64,000 nt of DNA from contig NZ_JBLUOA010000002.1 in assembly GCF_048060095.1 (NCBI RefSeq), positions 434,001-498,000 of the forward strand. The letters are read 5' to 3'. Every line of letters begins with the position of its first letter. Position 1 is the first letter of the stretch. Below are positions 35,817 through 44,284 of the stretch, piece by piece. The translations under genes and the position numbers were made by a program. The notes below the pieces were generated by a model, which saw only the letters and a list, made by a program, of their open reading frames with translations, ran no database searches and was not told where the DNA came from. The DNA comes from JBLUOA01 sp048060095 (GTDB lineage Bacteria; Pseudomonadota; Alphaproteobacteria; Rhodobacterales; Rhodobacteraceae).

Positions 35817-37459
35817 CCTGCTACCTCTACCCTTTGCCCACTTTCGCGGCGGGGATCGCCGCAGGCCGAACGCGCGGACCCGTCGGCTTCTGTCGTCACC
35901 ACACACATCGATGGTCGCCCAATACCCGTGGCCGATCCGCTGACCGCCTTGTGGCCCAGCGCGCTCAGCCCGTCGATCCAACCCTCTGGCGCGTCCTCCT
36001 CAACCGTCACCTTGCCGGGAAAGCACAGATGCGGCGCGGTTGATCCCGGTGCAGATTGCGTGAACGCTCGGGGTGCTGCGATGGCAGCCTCCAACGGCTC
36101 GCCGCACAGCAGATGCCGGGCCAGCACTTGCGCGCTGGCCTGAAGTTGCAAATCCGCCCCCGGACCGCCGCCCGCAATCAGGCGCCCGTCCGCCGCTTCA
36201 AACAAGAACGGACAGGCGCTGACCCGTGGGCGTTTTCCGGGCTGCAAGACTGCTGGGTGGTCCGGTTCCACGCGGCTTTGCGCCCCGCGTGTCGAGATGA
36301 CGAAGCCAAGGCCGGGCACGACGGGTGCGTCGAACGACGTATCGCTCGGCGTCGCGACAAAGAGGTTGCCCGTGCCGTCGACGATACTGACCACCGAGGT
36401 ATCAAGCGTCTTTTCGACCAAACGATCATCCACGCCCGGCACCCCCTCAATCGCCGAGGCGGGAGAGATACGCGCAGCCCTTTTCCGCGCGTGATCCGCC
36501 GACAGCAACGTGTTGAGCGGCGTGTCCACGAAATCAGGATCACCATAGAACGCATCCCGATCCGCGAAGGCAAGCTTCAAGGCTTCAAGCGCCCGGTGCA
36601 TGAATTCTACACTGCTCGGGTCAAGCCCGCCAACATCTGATTGCTCAAGAATTTGCAATGCCTGCGCTAGGGCCGGGCCTTGGCTCCACGCGCCGCAGGT
36701 GTGAAGCGTGCCGCCGACCACGGTGGCCTGGGTTGCTGGAACCACGGGGGTCTGATGCGTGGCAAGGTCGCTCGCCCGAAGCCATCCGCCGCTGTCCGCA
36801 ACATGCCGAACCATCGCCTTCGCAATATCGCCTTCGTAGAACGCAGCGCGCACTGCGTGCAGCCCGTCTTTGCGCCCCGAAGCGCAGCGATCCGCGTCGA
36901 TCAGCGCCGCAATCGTTCGCGCAAGATCCAGTTGGGTGAACCACTCACCCTTCTCAATCGGGCGACCTTTCGGCAGCCAGATCGCCGCGTTCCCGGGAAA
37001 CTTGCGATAGTCCCGCTCAAACTGCGCCGAACAGGACACGAGGTCATCATGCGCCGGAAAACCATCCTTCGCCAAGCACCACGCGGGTTCGGCCAGTTCG
37101 GCGAACCGCATCGTCCCGAATTGGGACAGGGCGACCAGCCATGCGGCGGGCGCGGCGGGCACAACCGTGCGCAGCACACCCTTCGGGATACGTCCGCGAT
37201 GGTTCCGTTCAAACAATTCCCGATCAGCATTGGCGGGCCAACGTCCTGCCCCTTCCACGCAATGAACCGTGTCCTTTCCGGCCATGCGCAACAGCATCGG
37301 GGCAACGCCGCCCAATTGCACCTGCTCCGAATGAAGCACGCAAAGCGCGATTGACGCGGCCACCCCGGCATCAACCGCATTGCCGCCCGCCTTCAATACA
37401 CCCAGCGCAATCTCTGCCGCTGCATCGTGTCCAACCGAAATCGCAACCGTCGACTGCAC
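35813..37459 (-). CDS. gamma-glutamyltransferase family protein without signal peptide
   Basis: 548 aa. The Ntn-hydrolase GGT fold is indicated by GGNAVDAGVAASIAL near the N-terminus and by the self-processing Thr in LDTSVVSIVDGTG (Thr354), which would start the small subunit. No signal peptide is present, so it acts in the cytoplasm, unlike the paralogue at 39066-40853. In this operon it may transfer or remove a gamma-glutamyl group on a biosynthetic intermediate (inference). The start is GTG, sharing a base with the TAG of the upstream reductase. Confidence 0.85.
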   Translation of the reverse strand: MQSTVAISVGHDAAAEIALGVLKAGGNAVDAGVAASIALCVLHSEQVQLGGVAPMLLRMAGKDTVHCVEGAGRWPANADRELFERNHRGRIPKGVLRTVVPAAPAAWLVALSQFGTMRFAELAEPAWCLAKDGFPAHDDLVSCSAQFERDYRKFPGNAAIWLPKGRPIEKGEWFTQLDLARTIAALIDADRCASGRKDGLHAVRAAFYEGDIAKAMVRHVADSGGWLRASDLATHQTPVVPATQATVVGGTLHTCGAWSQGPALAQALQILEQSDVGGLDPSSVEFMHRALEALKLAFADRDAFYGDPDFVDTPLNTLLSADHARKRAARISPASAIEGVPGVDDRLVEKTLDTSVVSIVDGTGNLFVATPSDTSFDAPVVPGLGFVISTRGAQSRVEPDHPAVLQPGKRPRVSACPFLFEAADGRLIAGGGPGADLQLQASAQVLARHLLCGEPLEAAIAAPRAFTQSAPGSTAPHLCFPGKVTVEEDAPEGWIDGLSALGHKAVSGSATGIGRPSMCVVTTEADGSARSACGDPRRESGQRVEVAG

Positions 37460-38529
37460 TATGCCGCGACCCCCCGGTTCTTGCGAAGCAGCGCATCGAC
37501 CCGAGAAACCACATCGTCGATCAGACCGGTCTCAACCCCCCGCTGCCGCGCGATAAGCTGAACGAGGCGATCCACACGCTCAATATTCTTGGCCCCGGCA
37601 TACAGCGCACGCGCGGCAGACGATGGCAGGATCAGCCCCTTCGCGGCCTTCGCGTATTGTTCAAACGGCACAAGATCGCCGTCCACCGCGCCAAGCCGCA
37701 GGATCAGTGCATTGACCCAATCATAAACCGCCCGGGTTTCATCACCATCTGAATGCACCGCATCGCAGATCGATCGGGGGCCATCCGCCGTGATGCAGCG
37801 GTAGTTCCCGGCCAGTAACATGCTCCACTTCGTCAGCGGCACAAAGGCGGAGTCGCTAACCTTCAGGCGCACGGGAACGGTGGATTGCCGACCATCGCGG
37901 GGCACGCGCGCCTCATTGATGCTCCGCGCGAGGGTTCGCAGCATCACGTCGGCGTCGGCGTCTTCAAACGCTGCGGTGCGGAAATTCGTGCCAAGGCCGA
38001 CACGCAAGAAATTCTGCGGCGCGTCTGGCGGTCGGCTGGCCTGCGCGTCGGGGCTGCATAGGGTGAACTTGGCCGGATCAAAGCCCCGCCAAACATCTGG
38101 GGCGCTGTAGCAGGTATCGACATCGACGCCCGACAGGCCGGCAATCCGGTCAAGATACGGCGGCGGCGGCATGTTCATGATCGAAAGGCAGGGCGTGCCC
38201 GCAACGGCGACTTTCTGCGTTAAACGTCGAACGCCATCCTCAGCGAATTGCGGTTCCTGCATCGCCAATGCGACGAGATCAAAGCCTGTCCCTTCAACAT
38301 CACTCGTCCTGCGCGCCACAATGGTTCCCGGCAGATTGCCGGATCGCAGATCAAACCCGGCGCCGGAGCGGCGCGAGGGGATGCGAACATGCAGCCCATC
38401 GCGGTTGATCGCGGCGACTTCTTCGGCCCGCCCGACCAGCGTGACCGTGTGGCCAGCCATCGCCGCCTTGATCGCCAAAAGCGCGCCATAAGACGCGCCG
38501 AGGATCAGAATATTATAAGGTTCGGCCAC
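37459..38529 (-). CDS. ketopantoate reductase-like (PanE/ApbA family) oxidoreductase
   Basis: 356 aa from GTG 38529, chosen because AAAGG stands upstream and the Rossmann strand follows at once (NILILGASYGALLA). The C-terminal helical domain matches the ApbA/PanE family, though it is longer than E. coli PanE (about 300 aa). Family members reduce 2-keto acids with NADPH. It is the first gene of the coupled operon with the GGT-like, thioesterase and adenylation-carrier genes. True ketopantoate reduction is possible but not suggested by the neighbours. Confidence 0.78.
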   Translation of the reverse strand: MAEPYNILILGASYGALLAIKAAMAGHTVTLVGRAEEVAAINRDGLHVRIPSRRSGAGFDLRSGNLPGTIVARRTSDVEGTGFDLVALAMQEPQFAEDGVRRLTQKVAVAGTPCLSIMNMPPPPYLDRIAGLSGVDVDTCYSAPDVWRGFDPAKFTLCSPDAQASRPPDAPQNFLRVGLGTNFRTAAFEDADADVMLRTLARSINEARVPRDGRQSTVPVRLKVSDSAFVPLTKWSMLLAGNYRCITADGPRSICDAVHSDGDETRAVYDWVNALILRLGAVDGDLVPFEQYAKAAKGLILPSSAARALYAGAKNIERVDRLVQLIARQRGVETGLIDDVVSRVDALLRKNRGVAA

Positions 38530-38696
38530 CAAATGACCTTTCTGCCTCACTGCCCGGTCGCGACCCGACACCCCACCCAGATGCGCAAAACGGTCGCTGA
38601 TTGTCCGAAGGTTCCCGACCCGCGATGCAAAGTCAAATGTTCAACGGGCACTGCCCGATAATGTGCAGCCGCGTGCCAGTTATGGTTCAGATCAAT

Positions 38697-38894
38697 CTAA
38701 CGGTCGCGGATACGGTCGACTTCGTGGCCCAGATCGGCGTCGTAGGTTTCGTCGTATTCATCGTCCAGATATGCGAATTCGTCCCGTAGGGCAGACTGAT
38801 GCGCGATCTCGGCTTCACCACCGGTTACAACAAAGCGGCCCGGCGGCAGCAATTTCCGCCATTCGTCGTCGGATATAATATTAACGTTACTCAT
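38697..38894 (-). CDS. small acidic hypothetical protein
   Basis: 65 aa, starting MSNVNIISDDEWRKLLPPGR behind a strong GGAGGGATTC ribosome site. The C-terminal half is rich in Asp, Glu and Tyr. There is no recognised domain, signal peptide or membrane segment. It lies 167 bp upstream of the reductase gene on the same strand and could be the leader gene of that operon. It is short, but the ribosome site makes it credible. Confidence 0.55.
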   Translation of the reverse strand: MSNVNIISDDEWRKLLPPGRFVVTGGEAEIAHQSALRDEFAYLDDEYDETYDADLGHEVDRIRDR

Positions 38895-39065
38895 GAATCC
38901 CTCCATTGCCCCATCTTTCACAGGCGATTGAGGCGGGAGTTCGGCGGCAGTTTGACAATACTGCGTGCGGTGATGGCGCAAAGGCACATAGCCGCCCCAA
39001 TCGTTAAGGTTGCACCGACTCGCCCAGCGCGTGCATGCTGGCGGAATAATAGAGAGGTTTTTGCC

Positions 39066-40853
39066 ATGCAGTCCAAGATATCCGTGATTTCAGCCGCCCT
39101 GCTTTTCGCCACAACCGCCGTCGCACAGGAAACCGCCGATGCTGTCGCGCCAGAGGCGGCAACGTCCAATCAAGCGGTCGCCTATTCGCAAGCCGCCCAA
39201 GACGCGCTGGACAAGAAGGCTGCCGGGCAACCGGTGACGGCGGACAACTGGATGGTCGCCGCTGCAAACCCGCTTGCTGTCGAAGCTGGCGCGCGCGTGC
39301 TGCGCGAGGGTGGATCAGCGGCCGACGCAATGGTCGCCGTGCAAGCCGTGCTTGGGTTGGTGGAGCCGCAATCCTCCGGCCTTGGCGGTGGCGCGTTCCT
39401 TGTCTGGTATGACGCCGAAAGCGGAGAGATCACAACGCTCGATGGCCGCGAAACAGCGCCGCTGACCGCGACCCCGCAGATGTTTCAGGATGAAAACGGC
39501 GAACCGATGGGTTTTTTTGATGCCGTTGTCGGGGGGCTATCCGTCGGCACGCCCGGCACCCCTGCCCTGATGGAAGAAGCGCACCGCCGCTGGGGCCGAT
39601 CCAACTGGGGCAGCCTGTTTGACGAAGCGATCACCCACGCTGACGACGGTTTCGCAACCTCCGCCCGCCTTGCGGAGCTTGTGGCGAACGATGCGGAGCG
39701 GCTTGCAACCTCACCGCAAACCGCCGCCTATTTCCTGCCGGACGGGGAACCGATTGCAGAAGGCACCACGCTTATCAACAAGCCCTACGCCGCAACCCTG
39801 CGCGCATTGGCAACCGATGGCGCGGACGCGTTTTATAAAGGTCGGATCGCAGAAAACACCGTTGCCACGGTGCGCAACGCCACAACGCCCGGCGCACTTT
39901 CGACGGTCGATCTGGCGCTCTACCGTGTGGTCGAACGAGATCCGGTTTGCGTTGAATATCGGGAACATGACGTGTGCGGGATGGGGCCGCCATCGTCGGG
40001 CGCGCTGACCGTCGGCCAAATCCTCGGGCTGCTGCGGGGAAGTGACCTCGCCACCCTCGGGCCGGACAACGCCGAAACGTGGCGCTTGATCGGCGATGCC
40101 TCCCGCCTCGCCTTCGCGGATCGCGGGCGCTACATGGCGGATAGCGACTACGTGCCGATGCCGACAGAGGGGCTGGTGGCCGATGATTACCTGTCTGAAC
40201 GGGCCACGATGCTAGAGACAGACGCGGCCCTCGAAACCGTTGAGCCGGGGAGCCCCGAATGGGACCACGCGATGCTCTGGGCCGATGACCAAGCGATAGA
40301 GCTTCCGTCGACCAGCCATATCTCCATCGTTGATAGCGATGGCAACGCGCTGTCGATGACCACCACGATTGAAAACGGCTTTGGCAGCCGCCTGATGACG
40401 CCGGACGGGTTCCTTCTGAATAACGAGCTGACGGACTTCTCGTTCCGCACCCATTCGGATGGTTACCCGATTGCGAACCGGATCGAACCGGGCAAACGCC
40501 CCCGGTCGTCGATGTCACCGACCATTGTGATGCAAGACGGAAAGCCGGTGCTGGTCATCGGCTCCCCCGGCGGCAGCCGGATCATCGGATATGTCGCGCA
40601 GGCGATTATTGCCCATCTTGATTGGGGAATGGACGTGCAACAGGCCGTCGCCATGCCGCATCTGGTGAACCGCTTTGGCAAATATGATCTGGAGGCTGAA
40701 ACCACGGCCGCCGACTTTGAAACCACCCTGACCGAAATGGGGTTTGAGGTTGGTGTCCGCGACCTGAACTCCGGCCTGCACGCCATCGCGATTGGCGAAA
40801 CACTGGAAGGGGCCGCCGACCCTCGCCGCGAGGGGATCGCACTCGGAGAATAA
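39066..40853 (+). CDS. ggt: gamma-glutamyltransferase, periplasmic
   Basis: 595 aa with a signal peptide (MQSKISVISAALLFATTAVAQE), so the enzyme is exported. GGSAADAMVAVQAVLGLVEPQSSG is a typical GGT block, and the self-cleaving Thr lies at residue 416 in STSHISIVD, followed by ENGFGS. It hydrolyses or transfers the gamma-glutamyl group of glutathione and related amides. It was started at 39066 because of the signal peptide; the frame is open further upstream. A terminator lies at 40861-40890. Confidence 0.92.
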   Translation: MQSKISVISAALLFATTAVAQETADAVAPEAATSNQAVAYSQAAQDALDKKAAGQPVTADNWMVAAANPLAVEAGARVLREGGSAADAMVAVQAVLGLVEPQSSGLGGGAFLVWYDAESGEITTLDGRETAPLTATPQMFQDENGEPMGFFDAVVGGLSVGTPGTPALMEEAHRRWGRSNWGSLFDEAITHADDGFATSARLAELVANDAERLATSPQTAAYFLPDGEPIAEGTTLINKPYAATLRALATDGADAFYKGRIAENTVATVRNATTPGALSTVDLALYRVVERDPVCVEYREHDVCGMGPPSSGALTVGQILGLLRGSDLATLGPDNAETWRLIGDASRLAFADRGRYMADSDYVPMPTEGLVADDYLSERATMLETDAALETVEPGSPEWDHAMLWADDQAIELPSTSHISIVDSDGNALSMTTTIENGFGSRLMTPDGFLLNNELTDFSFRTHSDGYPIANRIEPGKRPRSSMSPTIVMQDGKPVLVIGSPGGSRIIGYVAQAIIAHLDWGMDVQQAVAMPHLVNRFGKYDLEAETTAADFETTLTEMGFEVGVRDLNSGLHAIAIGETLEGAADPRREGIALGE

Positions 40854-40860
40854 GCACTTC

Positions 40861-40895
40861 GGCATCCGGCGCTATTCTGGCCCGGATGCCTCTTT
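40861..40895 (+). terminator. probable terminator after ggt
   Basis: A perfect 9-bp stem GGCATCCGG/CCGGATGCC (40861-40869 and 40882-40890) is followed by TCTTT. It overlaps the end of the convergent DUF2161 gene. Confidence 0.65.
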
Positions 40896-41579
40896 GATAT
40901 TCGCGATCTCATGCGCGTAGTCTTTCAGCGCTGCGTTGCCGTTCGGGCTTAGGCCGTAAACGCCACGCTCAACCCGCTGAAACCAGCCATAGTGGTTGTC
41001 GGCCATGATCCGTTGGGCGACCGATACGCCCGATCCCTCTGCCACGAGCTTTGCCTTCATCGGCCCGTTCGCATTAAGGATTGCGACACAGCGAAGCGCA
41101 TCTTGGCGATAGGCCGTGATGAGCCCTTGCCGGGTCGCCCCGCCCATATTCGGGTCGCCAATACGTTTCGCAAATTCCTTCAGCAGATTTTCTTTACGGC
41201 GGGCAGAGCCGCGCGGCTTATAAGGCGCCGGGTCAAGATGCACCTGCACAAAGCCATCTTTCAGCCGGACCGTCATCAGCCCAAGTCCCAAACGTCGGCA
41301 AAGCGTCATGTTGTTCTTCAGCGACTTTTGAAACGGCCGCCCCACCCCGCGCGGCACAGCTATATAAACGTCATCAGTGATCGACTGCCGCGCGATTGCC
41401 TGATGAAAGACCGACAGCGAAAACCCCGCTTTTAACTCGACGATCACCGGATCGTCCCCGTCACGAAGCGCAACGACATCGGCGGCGCCAACCTCCCCTT
41501 TCACGTCATAGCCCTGCCCTTCGAGAAGGGATTTGATCGGGCCATAAAGTTCCGTCTCGCGATCGGGTTTGGATGTCAT
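40872..41579 (-). CDS. DUF2161 family protein (PD-(D/E)XK-like)
   Basis: 235 aa. The N-terminal half has GAADVVALRDGDDPVIVELKAG, matching the D-X(n)-E-X-K core of PD-(D/E)XK nucleases. The C-terminal half looks like a winged-helix or helical domain. The family is usually labelled DUF2161 putative phosphodiesterase; no activity is established. It converges on ggt. No partner methylase or restriction component is nearby, so a restriction role is not suggested. Confidence 0.75.
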   Translation of the reverse strand: MTSKPDRETELYGPIKSLLEGQGYDVKGEVGAADVVALRDGDDPVIVELKAGFSLSVFHQAIARQSITDDVYIAVPRGVGRPFQKSLKNNMTLCRRLGLGLMTVRLKDGFVQVHLDPAPYKPRGSARRKENLLKEFAKRIGDPNMGGATRQGLITAYRQDALRCVAILNANGPMKAKLVAEGSGVSVAQRIMADNHYGWFQRVERGVYGLSPNGNAALKDYAHEIANIKEASGPE

Positions 41580-41654
41580 GGAATCGGTGTAGCGCGAAGT
41601 CGGGGCGATCTCAATTCGCGCGGTCGTGCCGTGCTTATTTTCAGCAGGGGTAGA

Positions 41655-42185
41655 TCACTCACACGATCCGGTCAGATTCTCAATCGTGCCCGGCAGGATC
41701 GCCATCGTATCCGGCGTATGCACCTGAAACATCCGCCGTTTGCTGAGCAGACTCCAATCGTCCGGTGTCGCCGGAAGCGCTGACGTTTCCAGCGTCAACG
41801 GAGCCGCATAGAGGGTGACGAGCATCGGGTCCTCGTAAGACCCCACCCCGCCAAGGTTCCCGGTCACGCCCGTTGCATCTATCGAGATATAGTCAGCCGT
41901 ATAAGGCGTTCGCACCACATGAACCACGCCAATATTACCGGTGACCTGCGTGCCGTCCGCTGCCGTCAATTGGGTCGTGCCATTGGACAGGTAAGACAAT
42001 GTTTCGACGTCCTGTCGATATTCCTCGTTCGCGGTGAAGGTCACCGTGCCTTTAAGCACGCTGCCCGCGGCGATCGCGCCGTGGTCTTTCGCGGTGATGA
42101 CGTCAAAGCTCACCGTGCAGTCGGTTTGGGCAGCGGCACTGCTCGCCGTGATAAGCGTCGCGATAATCGGGCCAATCAGTTTCAT
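41655..42185 (-). CDS. hypothetical secreted protein
   Basis: 176 aa. A signal peptide (MKLIGPIIATLITASSAAAQ) is followed by a Cys and a beta-rich sequence, with another Cys near the C-terminus (NLTGSCE), possibly a disulfide. Family not recognised. GGAGGAGCC precedes the ATG at 42185. It lies 23 bp downstream of the CxxCH protein gene on the same strand and is probably co-transcribed with it. Confidence 0.7.
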   Translation of the reverse strand: MKLIGPIIATLITASSAAAQTDCTVSFDVITAKDHGAIAAGSVLKGTVTFTANEEYRQDVETLSYLSNGTTQLTAADGTQVTGNIGVVHVVRTPYTADYISIDATGVTGNLGGVGSYEDPMLVTLYAAPLTLETSALPATPDDWSLLSKRRMFQVHTPDTMAILPGTIENLTGSCE

Positions 42186-42208
42186 CTTATGGCTCCTCCG
42201 GTTGGGTT

Positions 42209-43552
42209 TCAGTTCACGTCGCGCAGCAGAAACGTGAAGTTTGCATCGTGCCCGGCGGCGGTTTCGGCGTCCGCATGACAGCCGAGGCAGGTGCCGTCGT
42301 CCGCATCCTGCAGGAAGGTTTCCATCGTCGTGTTGGTCAGGAACCGCGGCACTTCGCCATGTTCGAACAAGGGGCTGATGTTCGCGCCGCGCCATTGGGA
42401 TGAAATCAGGATGTAGTTCTCAAGCCCCGACCCGGCGACCCGGTCGTGCCACAGTCGGCTGACACGCTGGGTTTCTTCAAAAACCTCCCAGCAGCGCACG
42501 ATCTGCGATGGGGATGCGGGGACGCCGCCGACCAATGCGAAGGGTGCTGTGCTGGCCCATTGCCAAGGCTGGCTGGTCGCTGTGTTGGTTTTGCAATCGG
42601 GACAATTGACGTCGAAGAATGAGTGAGTTTCAGAGAGGGTGCCTTCGGGCGCTTTGCATCCTCCGGGGAACAGATCGTTCGCGTATATACTGTTGATATT
42701 GCGCGCATTTGCTGCCGTTGGCGCATTCCGTCGATGTTCAAACGTAGACCAAATCCATTCGTCACCATTCCCGCTGCTGACCCGCGCCACAATATGCATC
42801 CCGACAAGGGCGAGCATTGCGTCGATGCACATCGCCTGCCCGTCCGCCGCGCGGTCTGGCGGGACGTAGATCAAACCGTCAGATTGGATGAAATCGGTGG
42901 CATCCTTCAGGTCGGTCAAAACCCGCCACGCGGTTTTGATAAGAACGCTGGCAGGCTCCACCCCAATGCGACCAAGCGGAAAGGCGACGGGGCTGTCGCC
43001 ACGTGCCTGCTGACCCGCGAGCGTCTGAAGCGCATTGTCGAGGATATACCCCTCCGCCGCTGGGTTCAGGCGTGTTTCGTAAACGACGAAGTTGCCCGAT
43101 TGGTCGATCAAAACGGACCCATCCGCCTGCGCTAAATCCTGAACAATCACAGCGGCGGTTTCGGCTTTGCTCCCACAGTGTTCCGCTGCCGTATCCTGCG
43201 CCAACACCTCTTCACGTCGGCGAAATTGCTGCCACGCACGACGGTCGCCGGGATCACTCAGCGACGGTAACGCCTCTCCCGACGCCGAAACTGGCCAGTT
43301 CAATGCGACAAACGCCTGCCATGAGAAGAAATCGAACGGCTCCTGCGCGGCGCCAGAGACGACCATGTATTCAAAACTCGCGCTGAAATCCGTCTGATCG
43401 TCAGGGAACACCGCGCAGATTTGGTCGTGTGGAGGGGTGATGCAGAACTGCGGCAAAAACCGCGATTGTTGGGCAAGCGCCGCGAATGGCAGCAGGAGCA
43501 CCCCGAACACGGTGGCGCGAACACCCCACAAAATCGTAAATTTGCATCCCAT
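42209..43552 (-). CDS. exported protein with a single C-terminal CxxCH heme motif
   Basis: 447 aa. The start was set at 43552 (MGCKFTILWGVR...), giving an N-terminal signal sequence ending LAQ. The body contains FFSWQAFVALNWP, seen in poorly described cytochrome c-like proteins, and a single CLGCH at about residue 422, close to the C-terminus. A covalently bound heme in the periplasm is likely. Function unknown. It is divergent from a GntR/FCD gene with 75 bp between the starts, which suggests regulation by it. Confidence 0.72.
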   Translation of the reverse strand: MGCKFTILWGVRATVFGVLLLPFAALAQQSRFLPQFCITPPHDQICAVFPDDQTDFSASFEYMVVSGAAQEPFDFFSWQAFVALNWPVSASGEALPSLSDPGDRRAWQQFRRREEVLAQDTAAEHCGSKAETAAVIVQDLAQADGSVLIDQSGNFVVYETRLNPAAEGYILDNALQTLAGQQARGDSPVAFPLGRIGVEPASVLIKTAWRVLTDLKDATDFIQSDGLIYVPPDRAADGQAMCIDAMLALVGMHIVARVSSGNGDEWIWSTFEHRRNAPTAANARNINSIYANDLFPGGCKAPEGTLSETHSFFDVNCPDCKTNTATSQPWQWASTAPFALVGGVPASPSQIVRCWEVFEETQRVSRLWHDRVAGSGLENYILISSQWRGANISPLFEHGEVPRFLTNTTMETFLQDADDGTCLGCHADAETAAGHDANFTFLLRDVN

Positions 43553-43560
43553 AATATATA

Positions 43561-43590
43561 TTGGATACAAATTAATTGTTTTGTCAACAA
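43561..43590. promoter_or_regulatory. candidate GntR operator and promoter between the CxxCH and GntR genes
   Basis: TTGGATACAA (43561-43570) is an imperfect palindrome, and TTGTT-N5-AACAA (43576-43590) a perfect 5-bp inverted repeat. A minus-strand TTGACA -35-like box overlaps the second (43582-43587). Binding by the adjacent FCD regulator is inference. Confidence 0.4.
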
Positions 43591-43627
43591 AGGTGATCCG
43601 CTACACTCACCTCGCGGAGGGAAAGCG

Positions 43628-44284
43628 ATGGCGGATGGAACGGAACGAAGCGGCCAGGTTGTTGCGACAATCGTTGAAACGCTGCGGCAGGAAATCATCT
43701 CGGGGAAACTAAACCCAGATGAACCGCTGGGGCAGGAACAGCTCGCGACCCGGTTCGGGGTCAGCAGGATGCCCGTGCGCGAAGCAATCCGGCAGTTGGA
43801 AACGCTTGGCTTCGTGACGGTTGAGCCAAACAAAAGCGCGCGCGTTGCCCCAGTCAGCTTGGCGGATTTTCTTGAGATATACGACATGCGCATCGCCGCC
43901 GAATGCCTCGCCATGAAAAGCGCGATACCGGAGCTGACCAACACCCGGATTGATGAGGCCGAGGCGATTCAGGATCAGATTGAAGCCGCGCCGATTGGGG
44001 CGTTTGGCGATCTCAACATCCAGTTTCACATGACGCTTTATCGCGCGTCGGGGCGGCATAGGCTGCTGGCCCATGTGCAAGCCTTGGGCAACGCGGCGGA
44101 CAGATATCAGTGCATGACCGTCGCCGGACCGGAAATCCGCCGGAAATCCGATCTGGAGCACCGCGCCATACTTGAACACTGCCGCCAGCGGGATTCTGAC
44201 GCAGCTGTCGCGATGGTCGCGCAACATATCAGCGACGCGCGGGATCACCTGTCTGGATTGATTGGCGATTTGGAAGACCGCTAG
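43628..44284 (+). CDS. GntR family regulator with FCD domain
   Basis: 218 aa. The winged helix contains GKLNPDEPLGQEQLATRFGV and RMPVREAIRQLETLGF; the FCD domain follows (about residues 80-210) with a conserved metal-site-like pattern in LNIQFHMTLYRASG and LEHRAILEHC. GGAGGGAAAGCG precedes the ATG at 43628. It is divergent from the CxxCH protein gene. Its 3' end overlaps the convergent phosphatase gene by 4 bp. The ligand is unknown, probably a small acid. Confidence 0.9.
   Translation: MADGTERSGQVVATIVETLRQEIISGKLNPDEPLGQEQLATRFGVSRMPVREAIRQLETLGFVTVEPNKSARVAPVSLADFLEIYDMRIAAECLAMKSAIPELTNTRIDEAEAIQDQIEAAPIGAFGDLNIQFHMTLYRASGRHRLLAHVQALGNAADRYQCMTVAGPEIRRKSDLEHRAILEHCRQRDSDAAVAMVAQHISDARDHLSGLIGDLEDR

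Noticed and set aside
34518..36143. 541-codon open frame on the plus strand across the adenylation-carrier, thioesterase and GGT-like genes
   Set aside because: It lies antisense to three clear genes with conserved motifs and shows low-complexity Arg/Ser/Pro composition typical of a shadow frame.
40872..41579. Restriction endonuclease or defence gene based on the PD-(D/E)XK-like motif
   Set aside because: No methylase, helicase or other defence partner is adjacent, and the overall sequence fits DUF2161, whose role is unknown.
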